Shown here: in pieces, positions 31,005 to 42,357 of the stretch
Layout: each line of letters opens with the position of its first letter
How positions within the stretch are numbered: the stretch's first letter is position 1
DNA from: Stomoxys calcitrans
Taxonomy: Eukaryota > Arthropoda > Insecta > Diptera > Muscidae
Assembly: GCF_963082655.1 (NCBI RefSeq)
Contig: NC_081553.1
Span: 193,753,373 to 193,817,372, forward strand
Length of the DNA: 64,000 nt
Reading direction: 5' to 3'
Position numbers and translations under genes: made by a program
The notes under the pieces: model-generated
What the model saw: only the letters and a program-made list of their open reading frames with translations
Databases searched by the model: none
Told to the model about the DNA's origin: nothing

Positions 31005-31329
31005 GCGCTCATGTGTTTTCTGCGTAGATAGAAATCATTTAGAGGTCATTGAACATTTGACGCGTCAGTAGGTATGTATATTTATGGCATTTTCTGTACG
31101 ATTTGATCAATATTGACTTCTGGAGGCATAAATTGATAAAATTTCAATATGTACACATATATTCTTTCTTTGTTTAGTGCTTAATGGCCTTTCATCGTAT
31201 GAGAGAAAGAATAATCATTTATTCATGATTTTTCATGCACATAGATAACAACTTGACCAAAGTTCAGTTTACTCTAATTAGAGGTAGCGTAAATGGATCA
31301 GCTGACTGACAACTGTTAAGGCCTAAGAA

Positions 31330-31547
31330 GCGTCGCATTGAAAAACTAGAAAAAAAAAAATAGAAAGCACCCCCAAAATTAATGGCCCGTGTGTGATCCG
31401 TTTGATTCCCTATTATTTGGGTGTTGTCTAACGTCGCGTAGAGCCTGGTCCGCTCCACGGCCTGTCGGTCTATCTGAACCATGCCAGCTATAACAAGGAC
31501 TGGCGGCTTCGCAGAAGCATGGATTTCGCTCGGCATGCCGTCTGCAA
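31330..31547 (-). pseudogene. R1-like retrotransposon relic, part after the hAT MITE
   Basis: The minus strand reads ADGMPSEIHASAKPPVLVIAGM then VQIDRQAVERTRLYA, which matches the R1-like RT C-terminal region (A..VLVIAG..PIDL...ER...Y). Its upstream half lies at 31974-32110, beyond the inserted MITE. It decays after about 31380. Confidence 0.55.
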
Positions 31548-31973
31548 TAGAGCGGGCAAAATATCGATGGCACTATCGATATTAAATTTTTTGACTAAAT
31601 ATTGATTGATATTTTTCCGATGGATACTATCGCATAAGTTAAATTTTATTGCAAAACTAAACAATCCGACACTGAATGTATCCTTTAAAATACATTGCAC
31701 CTATAGAGGGCGCAATTTTCATCCGATTAGACTAACATTTTGTGCAAGGATTTCACTCATAACTTCCAACTGACTTTATTAACCTTGGATTTATTTGGTC
31801 TGTGCATTGACATATGTAGCTTCTGAATAAATCGATCTCCGTATTTTTACTTCTCATTTCCGTTTGAAATATAGGGGATGGAAAATTAACAATAGTATAG
31901 ATAATAAAGATATTTATAATTAAAACTATCGAAAATATCAAATATTGCGATTATCGATAGTTTGCCAGCTCTA
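31548..31973. mobile_element. hAT-like MITE inserted in an R1-like relic (426 bp)
   Basis: The ends are TAGAGCGGGCAAAATATCGAT and, in reverse complement, TAGAGCTGGCAAACTATCGAT. Flanks are GTCTGCAA (31540-31547) and GTCTGCAG (31974-31981), 7 of 8 identical. The core shares 'atccgacactgaatgtatcc' and 'tagagggcgcaattttcatcc' with 8330-8646 and 63075-63190. There is no transposase gene. The 8-bp duplication and TAGAG-type end fit hAT. Confidence 0.8.
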
Positions 31974-32335
31974 GTCTGCAGTGTTTTGTACCATATTTCA
32001 TTCCATATTGGATAATGCTGTTGCATATCTCCATTAAAAGACTGCGCCTGCTAGGAAGAGGCTCATCTATGTTCGCCCTCAGTCGACTGAGTTGCGTTGT
32101 ACGTCTGTTCGCAATATCACATCTTAATTAGCATTCCAGAGTTCCAGTCTTTCGCCGCTACTGATGTGACCTCATATTCACTCGTTTCATCCTGAGAATT
32201 ATGGATAAGTACCCTGTCATGCAGGTAACTTCTCATTATTGTCATCCGATGCGCCGATACATTAAAGTCCTCTCTTAGTGCCTGCAGGACTTCAGACCAT
32301 CTTAGGCTATTGAACGCGTTCTTTATATACATCGG
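31974..32335 (-). pseudogene. R1-like reverse transcriptase relic, part before the hAT MITE
   Basis: From 32332 downward: YIKNAFNSLRWSEVLQALRE, HRMTIMRSYLHDRVL and EVTSVAA. This is RT domain motif A (usually DVKNAFNS) and the following block. A deletion then removes the rest of the palm, including the YADD motif, and joins LPSRRSLLMEICNSI (about 32060-32000), which leads up to the MITE. The aspartate of motif A is not visible here. Confidence 0.6.
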
Positions 32336-32960
32336 GGCAAAGAGGACAATTGGCCTGGGGTATTTCTTAGTCTTGCCTCCTCTATTATCTCCACCTCACC
32401 TCTGAGAGATCCGATCATGGACTCCCTGGAGCCGTGGCTTTGTAAGTCGCTTATCGGCCGTATCCAGAGTTGCCTGTATGAGACTAGAGATGTGGCGGCA
32501 TCATCTCCGACCCTTAACTTTCCAAATGTCAACGCAATACACTGCATATATAGGGTGCGCTATGTGAATTTATGAAGTGCCGTCCACCAGACCACAACAC
32601 CTTATAGTATTACAGGTCTGACAAAATACCCAACTTTTGCCAATGGCCCTCTTGCGGGTGTATAGCCTTTTAAAATTCGATTTCCTGTCCACCAAAATAG
32701 TACCCAGGGGTTTAACCAGTTTATGGAAATTTCTCTCCTCCCAAGGTGGTGTCAAGTGTCGCCGATGGTATTTTGTATTTTCTGCTGAAAACAACAACTT
32801 CTGTTTTAGACACATCTTAACCGTTATTCTTTGTTTGGCTATTTACGCCAACTCACTTCGTTGCCATACGTAAAGGACCCTAAAATTTGTCTCTAAGAGT
32901 GCCTGGTAAAGCCTCCTGAAGGTTGTATCTTAGAGTGTCGGAGAACCCTCAATAAAAAAG
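32336..32960 (-). pseudogene. Second non-LTR retrotransposon relic (thumb and connection regions)
   Basis: From 32815 downward: KLVKPLGTILVDRKSNFKR, KRAIGKSWVFCQ, resembling the ...LGV.LDRKL.F... and K...G..WGL segment after the RT palm of R1/Jockey/LOA ORF2. Then ALTFGKLRVGDDAATSLVSY and DLQSHGSRESMI (32547-32400) resemble the spacer before RNase H. Since these C-terminal parts lie upstream of the RT motif A at 32330, two different relics must be abutted. Confidence 0.45.
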
Positions 32961-33046
32961 ATTTATACCAACTTATTTCGTCTAAAGAACATTTCGATAT
33001 TACATATCCCAATCAGGAATGTTCTATCCTTACCAAGGTTTTTGTA

Positions 33047-34190
33047 CCCTCCACCATAGGAAGGGGTATACTAATTTCGTCATTCTGTTTGTAACACCTC
33101 GAAATATGCGTCTAAGACCCCATAAAGTATATATATGCTTGATCGTCATGTCATTTTAAGTCGATCTAGCCATGACCGTCCGTCTGTCGAAAGCACGTTA
33201 ACTTTCGAAAGAGTAAAGCTAGGCGCTTGAAATTTTGCACAAATACTTTTTATTAGTGTAGGTTGGTTAGGATTGTAAATGGGCCAAATCGGCCCATGTT
33301 TTGCTATAGCTGCTATATAAACCGATCTAGGGTCTTGACTTCTTGAGCCTCTAGAGGGCGGAATTCTCGTCCGATTTGAAATTTTGCACGTGGTGTTTTA
33401 GTATCACTTCCAACAACTGTGATAAGTTTGGCTCAAATCGGTTCATAACCTGATATAGCTGTCATATAAACCGATCTGGGGTCTTGATTTCTTCGGCTTT
33501 TTGGCTGTAATTTTGCACGTGATGTTTTGGTATCACTATCAACAACTGTGCTAAGTATGATTCAAATTGGTTCATAACCTGTCATAGCTGCCATATAAAC
33601 CGATCTGGGATCTTGACTTCTTGAGCCGCTGGAAGGCGCAATTCTTAACCGATTTGGTTGAAATTTTACATGAGGTGTTTTCTTACGACTTCCAATAACT
33701 GTGCTGAGAATGGCGCAAGTCGGTACATAATCTGATATAGCTGCCATATAAACCGATCTGGGATCTTCACTTCTTGAGCCTCTAGAAGGCGCAATTCTCT
33801 TCTGATTTGGCAGACATTTGTTGTACAACGGCTTCTCCTATGACCTTCAACGTATGTGTCCAATATGGTCTGAATCGATCTATAGCTTGATACAGCTCCC
33901 ATATAAACCCATCTCCCGATTTTGTTTATTGCGCCTCTACAAGGTGCAATTCTTATCCGAATGAACTGAAATATTACACAATGACTTTTACAATGTTCAG
34001 CATTCAATTCATCTATGGTCCGACTTAGACTATAACTTGATATAGCTCCAATAACTATATCGAGTTCTTAACCGTTATTCTTTGTTTGCCTAAAAAAAAT
34101 ACCGCGCAAAGAACTCCACAAATGCGATTCATGGTGGAGGGTATATAAAATTCGGCCCGGCCTAACATAGCACGATCTTACTTGTTGTTA
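33047..34190 (-). repeat. VR dispersed repeat, longest copy (minus orientation)
   Basis: Starts CCCTCCACCATAGG (33047) and ends near ATGGTGGAGGG (34131-34141) 'tatataaaattcggcccggcct', so short complementary words bracket it. Inside: 'gtcgatctagccatgaccgtccgtctgtcg', 'gctag(g)cgcttgaaattttgcacaaatact', then five or six boxes of 'tgatatagctgccatataaaccgatct' separated by 'cttgacttcttgagcctcta', 'ggcgcaattct', 'ccaacaactgtgc'. Short incidental frames (33562-34007) run through it. Confidence 0.8.
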
Positions 34191-34254
34191 TTAGTTTACT
34201 GATCTTACCTTATAAGGGCTCCCTAATGAAAACATACGTGCATACATACATATG

Positions 34255-34765
34255 CACTACACAGAAAAAATATTCCAAAACTTTTTTCCATCAAAAACTT
34301 AATTGAAAATAAAAAGGTTTTCGAACAAAAAATTAATTGTTTTAATCATTTTTTTATTGAATCACAATTTTTTAAATTACGTGATTGAAATTTTTGAAAT
34401 CTTAAATTAAAAAATTAATTCAATAATTTTTTAATATAATCTAAAAAATTGCCATGTATAAAATATGATTGGAAATTTAATCTTTTTCAACTAAACAATA
34501 ACGGCGGACACAACTTACTTTGTTTCTTTTAATCACTTTATTCCTTCGTCCATTCATTGAAAAAGCCGATTTTATAGGGAAAAAAACATCTTTTTTAATT
34601 GAATATGTAATTTTTTTAATTGAAATTTTTTTCAATACCCATTTTCAAAAACTGGATGATATTACCATGTTCGTGATTGAAGCAGTTTCAATTAAAAAAT
34701 TAATTGAATCAATTAATTTCGTGATTGAAACAGATTTTTATTTTTGCTGAAATATGACAATGTCA
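34255..34765. repeat. AT-rich inverted-repeat-like element
   Basis: Dense in 'attaattgaatcaattaatt', 'cgtgattgaaa' and 'aaaaaattaatt' in both orientations, between 'cacagaaaaaat' on the left and 'cagatttttatttttgctg' on the right. Probably a MITE or decayed foldback; borders uncertain. Confidence 0.4.
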
Positions 34766-36130
34766 ATGTTAAAAGGAAATATACTAATTTACCGCTTTAA
34801 TTTAGAGATATGACTAATATTCAATATTTGCCACTCTGTATACTTGGTCTTTCGTTCTAAAAATTAAGTCTTCACCATAGTTGAACTGTAAAAACAATCA
34901 TGTAACATACATATATGTACATTAAAATATATATCTATTGTGAATGTGTTAAAAAAAATTTATTGCTAATCCATAAATAGATATGCCAGCCTGTGCGGTA
35001 TACTATGTGTAGATGTATGTACGAATGTCTGAAACAGGATTATTTTATAGTGTGTCTGGCTGGATGGCTAGTCGATTGGTTGGTGCCTTTTGGGATGAAT
35101 ATTGCAGAAATTTAACACACAACCAACAACAGCCATAACAACTACATCAACTTCAGTCAGAGGAGAGTCTGATGGCAACAACAATAGCCAGGAATTGTAC
35201 TACAACCAAATTTTGTGAACTATCAGAACAGAACTACCAACCAACCAACCAAACCAAAACAATAATAATAACGTCGCCTGCCGTACATATACACACATAT
35301 ATACACTTTCAAACATTCGCACTCTCAGCAATCATGAATGTGTGGTGTACCCCGGTTCAAACATATGGGGGCTCCACACAACAAAACAACAGACAAAACA
35401 CATTGCCACAGTCGTTGTTTTTCTTTTTTAATGGTGTTGTTGTTGTGATTGGTGTTGCTGCTGCTGCTATTGCCTCGAGTTGGTGTGTTTTTGTTTGGCT
35501 CTAGGTGTATGTGTATGCATAATATTGAGAGCGAGTTTTATGACCTTTTCAGCAAAAACTGTATTTGTTGCCATGTTGCCAAACTTCATTTCACTTGCAG
35601 CTCACAACACAACTAACAGGCAAACCTGCAAACACACTTACTCACTCCCAGCGCATATCCAACCATGCTTGCAGACTTCATCATACTGCATACTATGAAA
35701 TGAGACTCATAAACACACACACACACACCCATGCTGGATGTATCTATTTATGTATGTATGTCGGTAATTTTAAGTTCTCTAATAACATCCATTGAATGAT
35801 GTCGGCACATTCATGTCAGCATGTTATATGCATGTTGATGAATGTGTTCGTTTTGTTGTTTGTTTATATATAAAAGCTGGATTGTTGTTGTTTTTGTTTC
35901 ATTTGATTCATTGGATAAACTTCAATTTCACATCACATATTTGTGGAATATGTAAAACAGTGATGGTCGAAAGTGTGTCACATATGGGCCGCAGGATTTT
36001 TTTGCAATAAAAGACAGCAATTATCATATTTATTGCTTGACATTGGGAATCAATTATGCTATCCAGATTTAAACATAGCCTTACATATAAACTAAAATTT
36101 TATATTATATACATTCTTATATAACTTAGT
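34766..36130. other. Unique-looking DNA upstream of recursive splice site 2
   Basis: Includes (ACACAC)n at 35714-35727, gctgctgctgct at 35457-35467 and (CCAACCAACC) at 35239-35249. Frames of 60-110 codons (35172-36010) are low-complexity. No repeats shared with the rest of the window were noticed, which fits intronic DNA retained without element insertions. Confidence 0.35.
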
Positions 36131-36137
36131 TTAATCC

Positions 36138-36165
36138 TCGTTTTTTTTATTTATTCTAGGTAAGT
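36138..36165 (+). other. Candidate recursive splice site 2 (ratchet point)
   Basis: 'cctcgttttttttatttattctag' ends at 36159 and is followed without a gap by GTAAGT (36160-36165), a near-perfect fused 3'/5' splice site. A TTAAT branch-like word lies at about 36131-36135. It is 27.0 kb from site 1 and 23.9 kb before the candidate exon at 60100, all on the same strand. Confidence 0.65.
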
Positions 36166-36203
36166 CTAATGGCAACAATGTTCAAAAATGTTTTACAAGA
36201 ACC
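36160..36203 (+). other. Candidate RS-exon downstream of recursive site 2
   Basis: 44 nt from the recursive AG to a second donor, ACC|GTAAGT at 36204. Both ratchet candidates in the window show this same arrangement, which supports recognition by exon definition. Confidence 0.45.
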
Positions 36204-36214
36204 GTAAGTTTTAA

Positions 36215-36640
36215 AAACTCAAATTATGGATAAGATTAATTGCCTGTCCCACTAACTTTGCGTCGCTGAAAATAAACGGTTATCATTCGCTCTTATATTA
36301 ACACCAGCTGATTTCATGAAGGAAAAACAGGATGTTTAGCGAGACAAGCAGTAAAAGAGATTGATCTCCAAGCGACATTTTCTCGGCATGGACGAATCGA
36401 ACAATATTTTATAGTATATCCCACATCAGGATACATTTCACAAATAGAGATTTTTGCATCGAATTTAGCAAAGTCTAGATGGAATTTAGAATAGATAGAC
36501 TCCAATTTGGTGAAGGCGGTCTGTTTTCATGTTTGATTTCATATTTGAAAAATAATCTTTGATAATGCCGGATACATAAAATCGAATAGAATAGAGATAA
36601 TTTTATGTTTTCTTTGGGCTTTCATAGAGGAAGTTTAATT
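36215..36640. other. Unassigned stretch
   Basis: No element recognised; the 63-codon minus frame (36314-36505) is unsupported. Confidence 0.3.
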
Positions 36641-36644
36641 CAAT

Positions 36645-37085
36645 TACAAGTAAAAGTGGCCCGAATCTTGGAAACCCATCACCATGGATTCTGCTATAAA
36701 TTTATACAAAATAAATTTAGGTGAAGGGCATAGTTTTATTCTACTTCTGTCAAACCAGCAAAAATTAAAGCTTCTAGGAACCGAACAGGGTTAATCGAGA
36801 AACCGGTTTATATGGGAGCTCTTTCAGGTTATAGACTGATTTGGACCCTAATTGTCACAGTTGTTGGAAGTCGTAACAGAACACCGCGTGCCAAATTTCG
36901 GTCAATTCGCAAAAAATTGCTGCTTTCAGAGGCTCAAGAAGTCAAATCGGGAGACCAGTTTAAATGGGAGCTATATCTTAACCCGCACCGATATGGCCCA
37001 TTTGCAATCCCCATCGGTCTACATCAAAATTAAGTGTCTGTGCAAAATTTCGAGCGACTTGCCTTTTGCGGGGGCTTTAAGATAG
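36645..37085 (+). repeat. VR dispersed repeat, truncated
   Basis: 'gtaaaagtggcccgaatcttggaaacccatcaccatgg', 'gaagggcatagttttattctacttctgtcaaacc', 'cggtttatatgggagctctttcaggttatagactgattt', 'gcccatttgcaatccccat'. The 3' end with the ...GGTGGGTATA terminus is missing. Its 36735-36765 part is the empty counterpart of the MITE site at 56731. Confidence 0.75.
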
Positions 37086-37329
37086 CGGAGTGGTTTTTAT
37101 ATAAAAATGTGGCAATTTTCATTTTAAATTCTTCCTAATAACTGCCCTTTATAAAAATACAATGATATGATTATATATTCATGGCAAAAGTCTACGTAGA
37201 CTTATAGGAAATAGAAAATTAATTTGAAACTTTTTGACAGAAAGTCGAAATGTCTACTTTTTACAATAGTCGACATTGATAAAGTAGAAAAATAAAATGC
37301 TCAACAAAACAAAATAAGTCATTTTAATT
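37086..37329. other. Unassigned AT-rich stretch
   Basis: Nothing recognised. Confidence 0.3.
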
Positions 37330-37520
37330 TTCAATAAATGTTTCTCAGAATTCATAAATGCGAATTTATTAAAATCCAAACAATTTTGCCATTCCAGAAC
37401 GTTTGATCATTGAATAAATAAGTTGCGTTTGTCCTCTCATAATTTTGTCATTCAAATTGAATGATGACACCTTTTCTTTTAATAAACTGCAATAGCTAAT
37501 CAAGCATTTTTCCCCATAAA
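37330..37520 (+). repeat. Dispersed repeat U, copy 1
   Basis: Reverse complement of about 55600-55770: 'gaacgtttgatcattgaataaat', 'gttgcgtt', 'ttttgtcattcaaattgaatgatgacacc', 'cttttaataaac'. It includes a palindrome-like TCATTCAAATTGAATGA. Confidence 0.65.
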
Positions 37521-38555
37521 AAACACCCCCAATATTCATGGGACCAATAAACTATTTGTTTACGGAAAGTTAACTTCTTTTAGTGAAACCTGAAGTGTAC
37601 CAGGATGCACTAATAGATGGTTTCGTAGAAAAAAAGCTGTGAAAAGATCCCGTGAACACTAAGAATGTCAAAATGTGCCAATGAAAATAAAAGAAAAAGT
37701 GACATTCCCAATGACGAGAACAGTCAAAAATTAAAAAAAAAACGTCAGCTGATTTGATTATTAATCAAATCATAATTTAATAAAAATGAACTGAACAAAA
37801 CTCACTGTCACTGTGTATATATGTATGGGCCTCAAAATATGTTTTACTTTAGGTACATTTTCATTACATCAGCATATTTTAAATTTTTTTTTCCATTTTA
37901 TTTTCTTTTTCATATACTCTCGAACACAACAACAAAAAATGTGTATGTATGTTTTTTTTTTAAACTAAACAAAATAACATTTTTTGTTTTTAGAGTTGCA
38001 AAATTTTAATTTTACCTAGACTTTGACTCTAGAATTAAAAATAGATTGACATTATGCATTTTTAATTTAGGCAAATCAAATGTGATGATGGGTATATGTA
38101 AAAGCTTCAACATTTTAATGGGTAATATGAGAGGTTTTTGGTATTTTAGTTTGAGATGGAAATTTTTGAATTGTAAGGGAACACTGTAATTAGTCTATTT
38201 ACTGTAATAAGATTTTACGGCTGTGACAATATTGTCGGGAGCCGTTGCTAAGAACATTATATAGTTCATAATATTATCGATATTCATTTATTATAATTTT
38301 GTGGTACTGAGTCGCAGAGTTCAGGTATAAGATGATTTGGTCAGTCTTTTATTAGGATTCCATCAAGTATTTCAATAATTTCGATATGAGAACCGGCTTT
38401 CCAAACACTCGTTCTCTGATTTCTTTCACAATAGGACAATTTCCAAGGAAATGATTCAGTTTTTCCAATAGTATTTTAGACGTCTGCCCCAATGCCCTTG
38501 TTGAACGGTATTTCGGCAATTTAAGGACCGGAAAAATACTAGTAAATTGGTGAGA
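37521..38555. other. Unassigned AT-rich stretch
   Basis: Contains long T runs (37880-37990) and no recognisable gene. From about 38330 the base texture becomes transposon-like, leading into the Tc1 scrap. Confidence 0.3.
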
Positions 38556-38559
38556 TAGG

Positions 38560-38725
38560 TTTCAGATTTAGTTTCGTGCTCTGCTTAGTCTCCTGACCTC
38601 AATCCTATCGAAAGACATTAAAAACTATGATACAGAGAAATGACGGAAGAGCTATATGACGCAGTTCCTAATACCTGGCACCAAATCAGTTTAAAAAGTT
38701 CTTAGAATCTCTCTTCTTAATGATT
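38560..38725 (+). pseudogene. Tc1-like transposase C-terminal scrap
   Basis: The + strand reads SPDLNPIER (about 38591-38617), the hallmark motif around the third catalytic region of Tc1-family transposases (usually QSPDLNPIE.LW). It is followed by EELYDAVPNTWHQI, similar to the C-terminal segment of the same proteins (LW.A....W..I). A stop occurs between them. The rest of the protein is absent. Confidence 0.65.
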
Positions 38726-38779
38726 TTCCAGTATCTCCCTCTGAAGGAATCTTATAGAGAATCCATGCATCATTTAATT

Positions 38780-38935
38780 CCTATATTTAGGACATTCAGT
38801 TATTATAAGGAACAGCAGAGCAGGTGACTACTACAGAACATTTGTTCCATTAGCCGAACGTAAAATAAATTTTCAATCCTTTCGATCTGTTCCATCGTTC
38901 CATCTCCAATCTCTCAAACCCATTTTCGAGATAAG
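38780..38935 (-). repeat. RTE-like 3' end scrap
   Basis: 'cattagccgaacgtaaaataaattttcaatcctttcgatctgttc...catctccaatctct' resembles the words at 52520-52590 and 45700-45770, which border the C-terminal part of the RTE-like relics. Short and degenerate. Confidence 0.35.
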
Positions 38936-39111
38936 ACAACAGTGAACCAAACAGTGAAAGACACAAAAAAGTTTTACAAATAGTAGCGTCTTTAAATGTT
39001 TCTTTTTTTAGATTAAGATACTAATTTTTTAAAAAGAATTTTTCAAAAAAATTTAATTGGACAGTCATCTATGAAATAAAATAAGAATCAATCCGCGATC
39101 AAAGTTTAAAA

Positions 39112-39790
39112 CCAATGGTTGTTGTTGTAGCAGTTTATTGTGTTCTATATTTCGTTAGCTTGATTCTGTTGAGTGTCAAGACCCAGAAACTCTGCGATTA
39201 AGATGGGTGCGTTCAAAGGGATCTGGGTCTGAGTCGAGTGTGTCTGGCTGGGCAGTTAAACTGGTGACGTGTATCGTGCGGTCCCTAGTTACAATCGGTA
39301 CATACATCTTTCACGTCGCCATCAATCCTTGCTCTGTAGGAGTTGAGGCGGCTGTATCTGCCGGAACGTAATTAAGTCAGAACTACTCTGGTTTGCCGGG
39401 GGAGGTCAATTTCTTCAGGTGCAATGGGATGCGGTCGTTCTCCAAGGATTACATTCACCCTTGAGCCATTTACCGCATCTGGTACCGTGTCTGCATGAAT
39501 ATTGTCTAGACCTGCTTGATCTAGAGGTTCTCTTTTTGTCGCGCTGAACCTCACGCTCTAGGTCATATAGATCTACCTTAAGGCTTCTGGGCGGTGAATA
39601 TTTAACCACAAGATGATGATTTGGATGGTCTCTGCGATAACAGCCCAAAAGGTATTGCCTAGACAACATGTATTTATGTCTTCGCACTGGTAGGATGTTC
39701 GTCTCCTGATGGAGGTGATCCACATGAGAACTGAGGAGACAGCCCGTCGTAGTTCGGAGGATGGCATACTGTACGTCTTCGTGTTAAAAC
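39112..39790 (-). pseudogene. LOA/Jockey-like retrotransposon 3' relic
   Basis: From ~39780 downward the minus strand reads LRTTTGCLLSSHVDHLHQET, LSRQYLLGCYRRDHPNHHL and PPRSLKVDLYDL. After a shift comes PEEIDLPRQTRVVLTLRSGR, YSRLNSYRARID and VCTDCN, a region widely found at the C-terminus of LOA/Jockey-type ORF2 in flies (DHL..E....P......ML..QYL; L..LR.G.C..LNSY; C..C zinc pair). It ends in a (CAA)n tail (on + 'ttgttgttg' at 39119-39127), typical of such elements. Only the last ~220 residues are present, with frameshifts. Confidence 0.65.
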
Positions 39791-40005
39791 GAATGGTTAT
39801 GTCCGTTTGTAAATAAGAAACTAAATTTAAAGTTTATTTTAAAGTTTTGGTTCTTTGGCTAGTTTTCGTTGCTAAAATCCTACGAATAAGAGAAAATTTT
39901 AAATTCTGGGTCAACTTTTTTTTTCGGTGTATCATAATTTTTGGGGCGGCGAAGTCTATTAGCCTTAATCCGTTATGGAGTATTTAACCGTAAAAGCCAA
40001 AAGGT
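39791..40005. other. Unassigned
   Basis: AT-rich linker between the LOA-like relic and the VR repeat; nothing recognised. Confidence 0.3.
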
Positions 40006-40009
40006 GTTA

Positions 40010-40712
40010 AATTCGGTCTGGCCGACTCTTATATACCTTCACCTCGGATCGCATTTGTCAAATTCTTTGCTCGGTATCGCATTAAAGGCAAACAAAGCAT
40101 AATGGATAAGAATTGTTATGCTATTAGACCCATATTAGGCTATGAATTGATTTGAACCACACTTGGCTTGTAGTAGATGGCATTGTGTAAAATATCAGCA
40201 AAATCGGATAAGAATTGTGCCCTCTAGATGCTCGAAAAGTACAATCGGTAGATTAATTTATATGAAAGCTATATCAAGTTTTGGACCGATTCGGACCATA
40301 CCTAACGCATCTGTTGTATGCCATAAGAAACGTCATATTACAAAGTTTCAGTGAAATCGGATAATAATAATTGCACGTTCTAGAGGTTCAAGAAGTCAAA
40401 TCGGGAGATCGGTCTCTATGGCAGCTATATTAAAACATGGACCGATTTGGCCCATTTACAATCCCAACCGACCTGCAATAATAAAGAGTATTTGTACAAA
40501 ATTTCAAGCAGCTAGCTTTACTCCTTCGAAAGTTAGCGTGCTTTCGACCGACAGGCAAACAGACGAGCGGAAATGATTAAATTGACTTGGAATGTCAGAA
40601 CGATCAAGAATATATATACTTCATTGGGTCTCAGATCATTATTTCTATGAGTTGCAAACGAAATGAAGATGTTAGTATACCCTCCTCTATGAATGGAGGG
40701 TATAAAAAAGTA
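40010..40712 (+). repeat. VR dispersed repeat (plus orientation)
   Basis: Starts 'aattcggtctggccgactcttatatacc', contains 'gatagatcggtct(c)tatggcagctatatt'-type boxes, 'gcccatttacaatcccaaccgacctgcaa', 'aaaatttcaagcagctagcttta', 'gaccgacaggcaaacagacg', and ends 'agtataccctcctctatgaatggagggtataa' (a hairpin CCCTCC...GGAGGG). Confidence 0.8.
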
Positions 40713-42350
40713 ATCGCAAAAAGCGAACATAGTACCAGCCTTTACCTCATCCTGTTAAGATTTTTTACAAGGCTAAAAAATTATTTTGATATTTTCGACA
40801 GTATTCCAACTCAGAAGCTTAGATGGAAATGGTAATCTGCTCCTTGACAGCCTCTTAAAATGTTATATTTTGTTAATGTATTGAGTCATGTTACAATTAA
40901 GATGTAGCGTCATTAGCATAAACCTCCGTTTACACTGCTCATTATAACTGGATTTAAGGTTCTCGTCGGTTTATTTTATTAAGGGAAAACAGATGATTGA
41001 ACCATTAAAAAAGGTTTAAAACTGCTATGCATGCTATTCCCGTGTTATATTTCGTGTGAATGCACTCTAAGTACAGCTGTGAGGGGCTTACTTAAAATAA
41101 GATCTCTAACATTTACGCATGTCAAACTATGGTTCAATGCAAAGATTTATTTGATATAAAAGCTTATAGGGCAGCTTAAAGCTACAAGTGAACTCCGTTT
41201 TCAACAATTTTATCTTATCTAGAATTGTAAACGTTGCTTAATCTAACTCTATGTTAATAAATTCCTTCAATTACAATAATATACTTACTCAAAATACAGG
41301 TGTATAAACTATATGATAGGAAATATCATGGTCATTCTCATTTTATTTCATTTAAGTTTCAAAATAAATATTTTAACATAAAATTGTTTGTAGATGATTG
41401 AAGATAACTAGCCTTTATTTATGCTGTACAGTGGTTTTATGTCCTTTTGATGTGCAAAATATATGATTTGATAGATTTTCTGGTCTTTAAATTTCATAAT
41501 CGCATAGAAATTATTCGAAAAATTTAATTGCGGAGAATACTAAATACGACACACAATTTTTTTTAATTTTTGGCAGTAATTGGTATTGAGCATGCCAACT
41601 TGTTCTCCTTTTTCATTCATTCTTAGTTTACGTTTAGTTTACGATGACACTTTCAATCTGCAGATTTGACATCCTTAATGATGTTCATGGGGCCTATCCA
41701 CTTAATGTTTTCGCAAGTGGCCTAACCATCTATTAGTGAATCCTGGATTTATATAGGGGCTATTCACAATTCTAAACTGCTTGGGTTCCTTTACACTTAT
41801 TGATAGGTTGTTTAATTACATAGGTTCTATAGAAACCAAAGCTGTTGTTATATTTCCCTTTGAAATTAAGGTTTTTTTTTAAACCACTGTTAGTTAGTCA
41901 CATATGCATTTATGCCCAGCATGTGATTGTATTCCCACAGTTTTTGCTATTACCTGGTTTACTATAATCAACCACGCAAAAAAGAGTTTTTTTTTAATTT
42001 GCATAAAATTTTCAAATATAATTGTCACCACAATCAATCCGCCCATATCCATAATTTATTTTAATTCTTTCATTCCATCGATTGTGCATACACATTTGCA
42101 TATGATGGATCTTAAATTGTTTTATCGTTGTGGGAACATTTGGAAATAGTTTTCCAATTGATTACCATTTCACACACAAATGGTCATTGATGGTTTAGAG
42201 TTTTCTTGTCTGGCAGAAATCAAATAGAAAATAATTTGCTTATTTGGCAATAATTTTAAAGTTGGTATATTAATATCGATATTATTACAGTATCCAGTTA
42301 AAATAAGTTTAAATGAATTTCCAATGTATTTGAATGGAAGGTAGGACCTT
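40713..42350. other. Mostly unassigned AT-rich DNA
   Basis: 40922-41060 ('ccgtttacactgctcattataactggattta' to 'gtgtgaatgcactcta') may be a repeat Y-type MITE. 41660-41765 is a copy of dispersed repeat D ('gacatccttaatgatgttcatggggcctatccactta', 'ggcctaaccatctattagtgaatcctgg'). The rest is unrecognised. Confidence 0.3.
41660..41765 (+). repeat. Dispersed repeat D, one of four short copies
   Basis: 'acatccttaatg...ttcatggggcc..tccac' and 'ctaaccatctattagtgaa..ctg' are also seen at about 29190-29250, 57755-57845 and 62620-62705, with varying decay. Confidence 0.55.
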
Positions 42351-42357
42351 AGAGATA

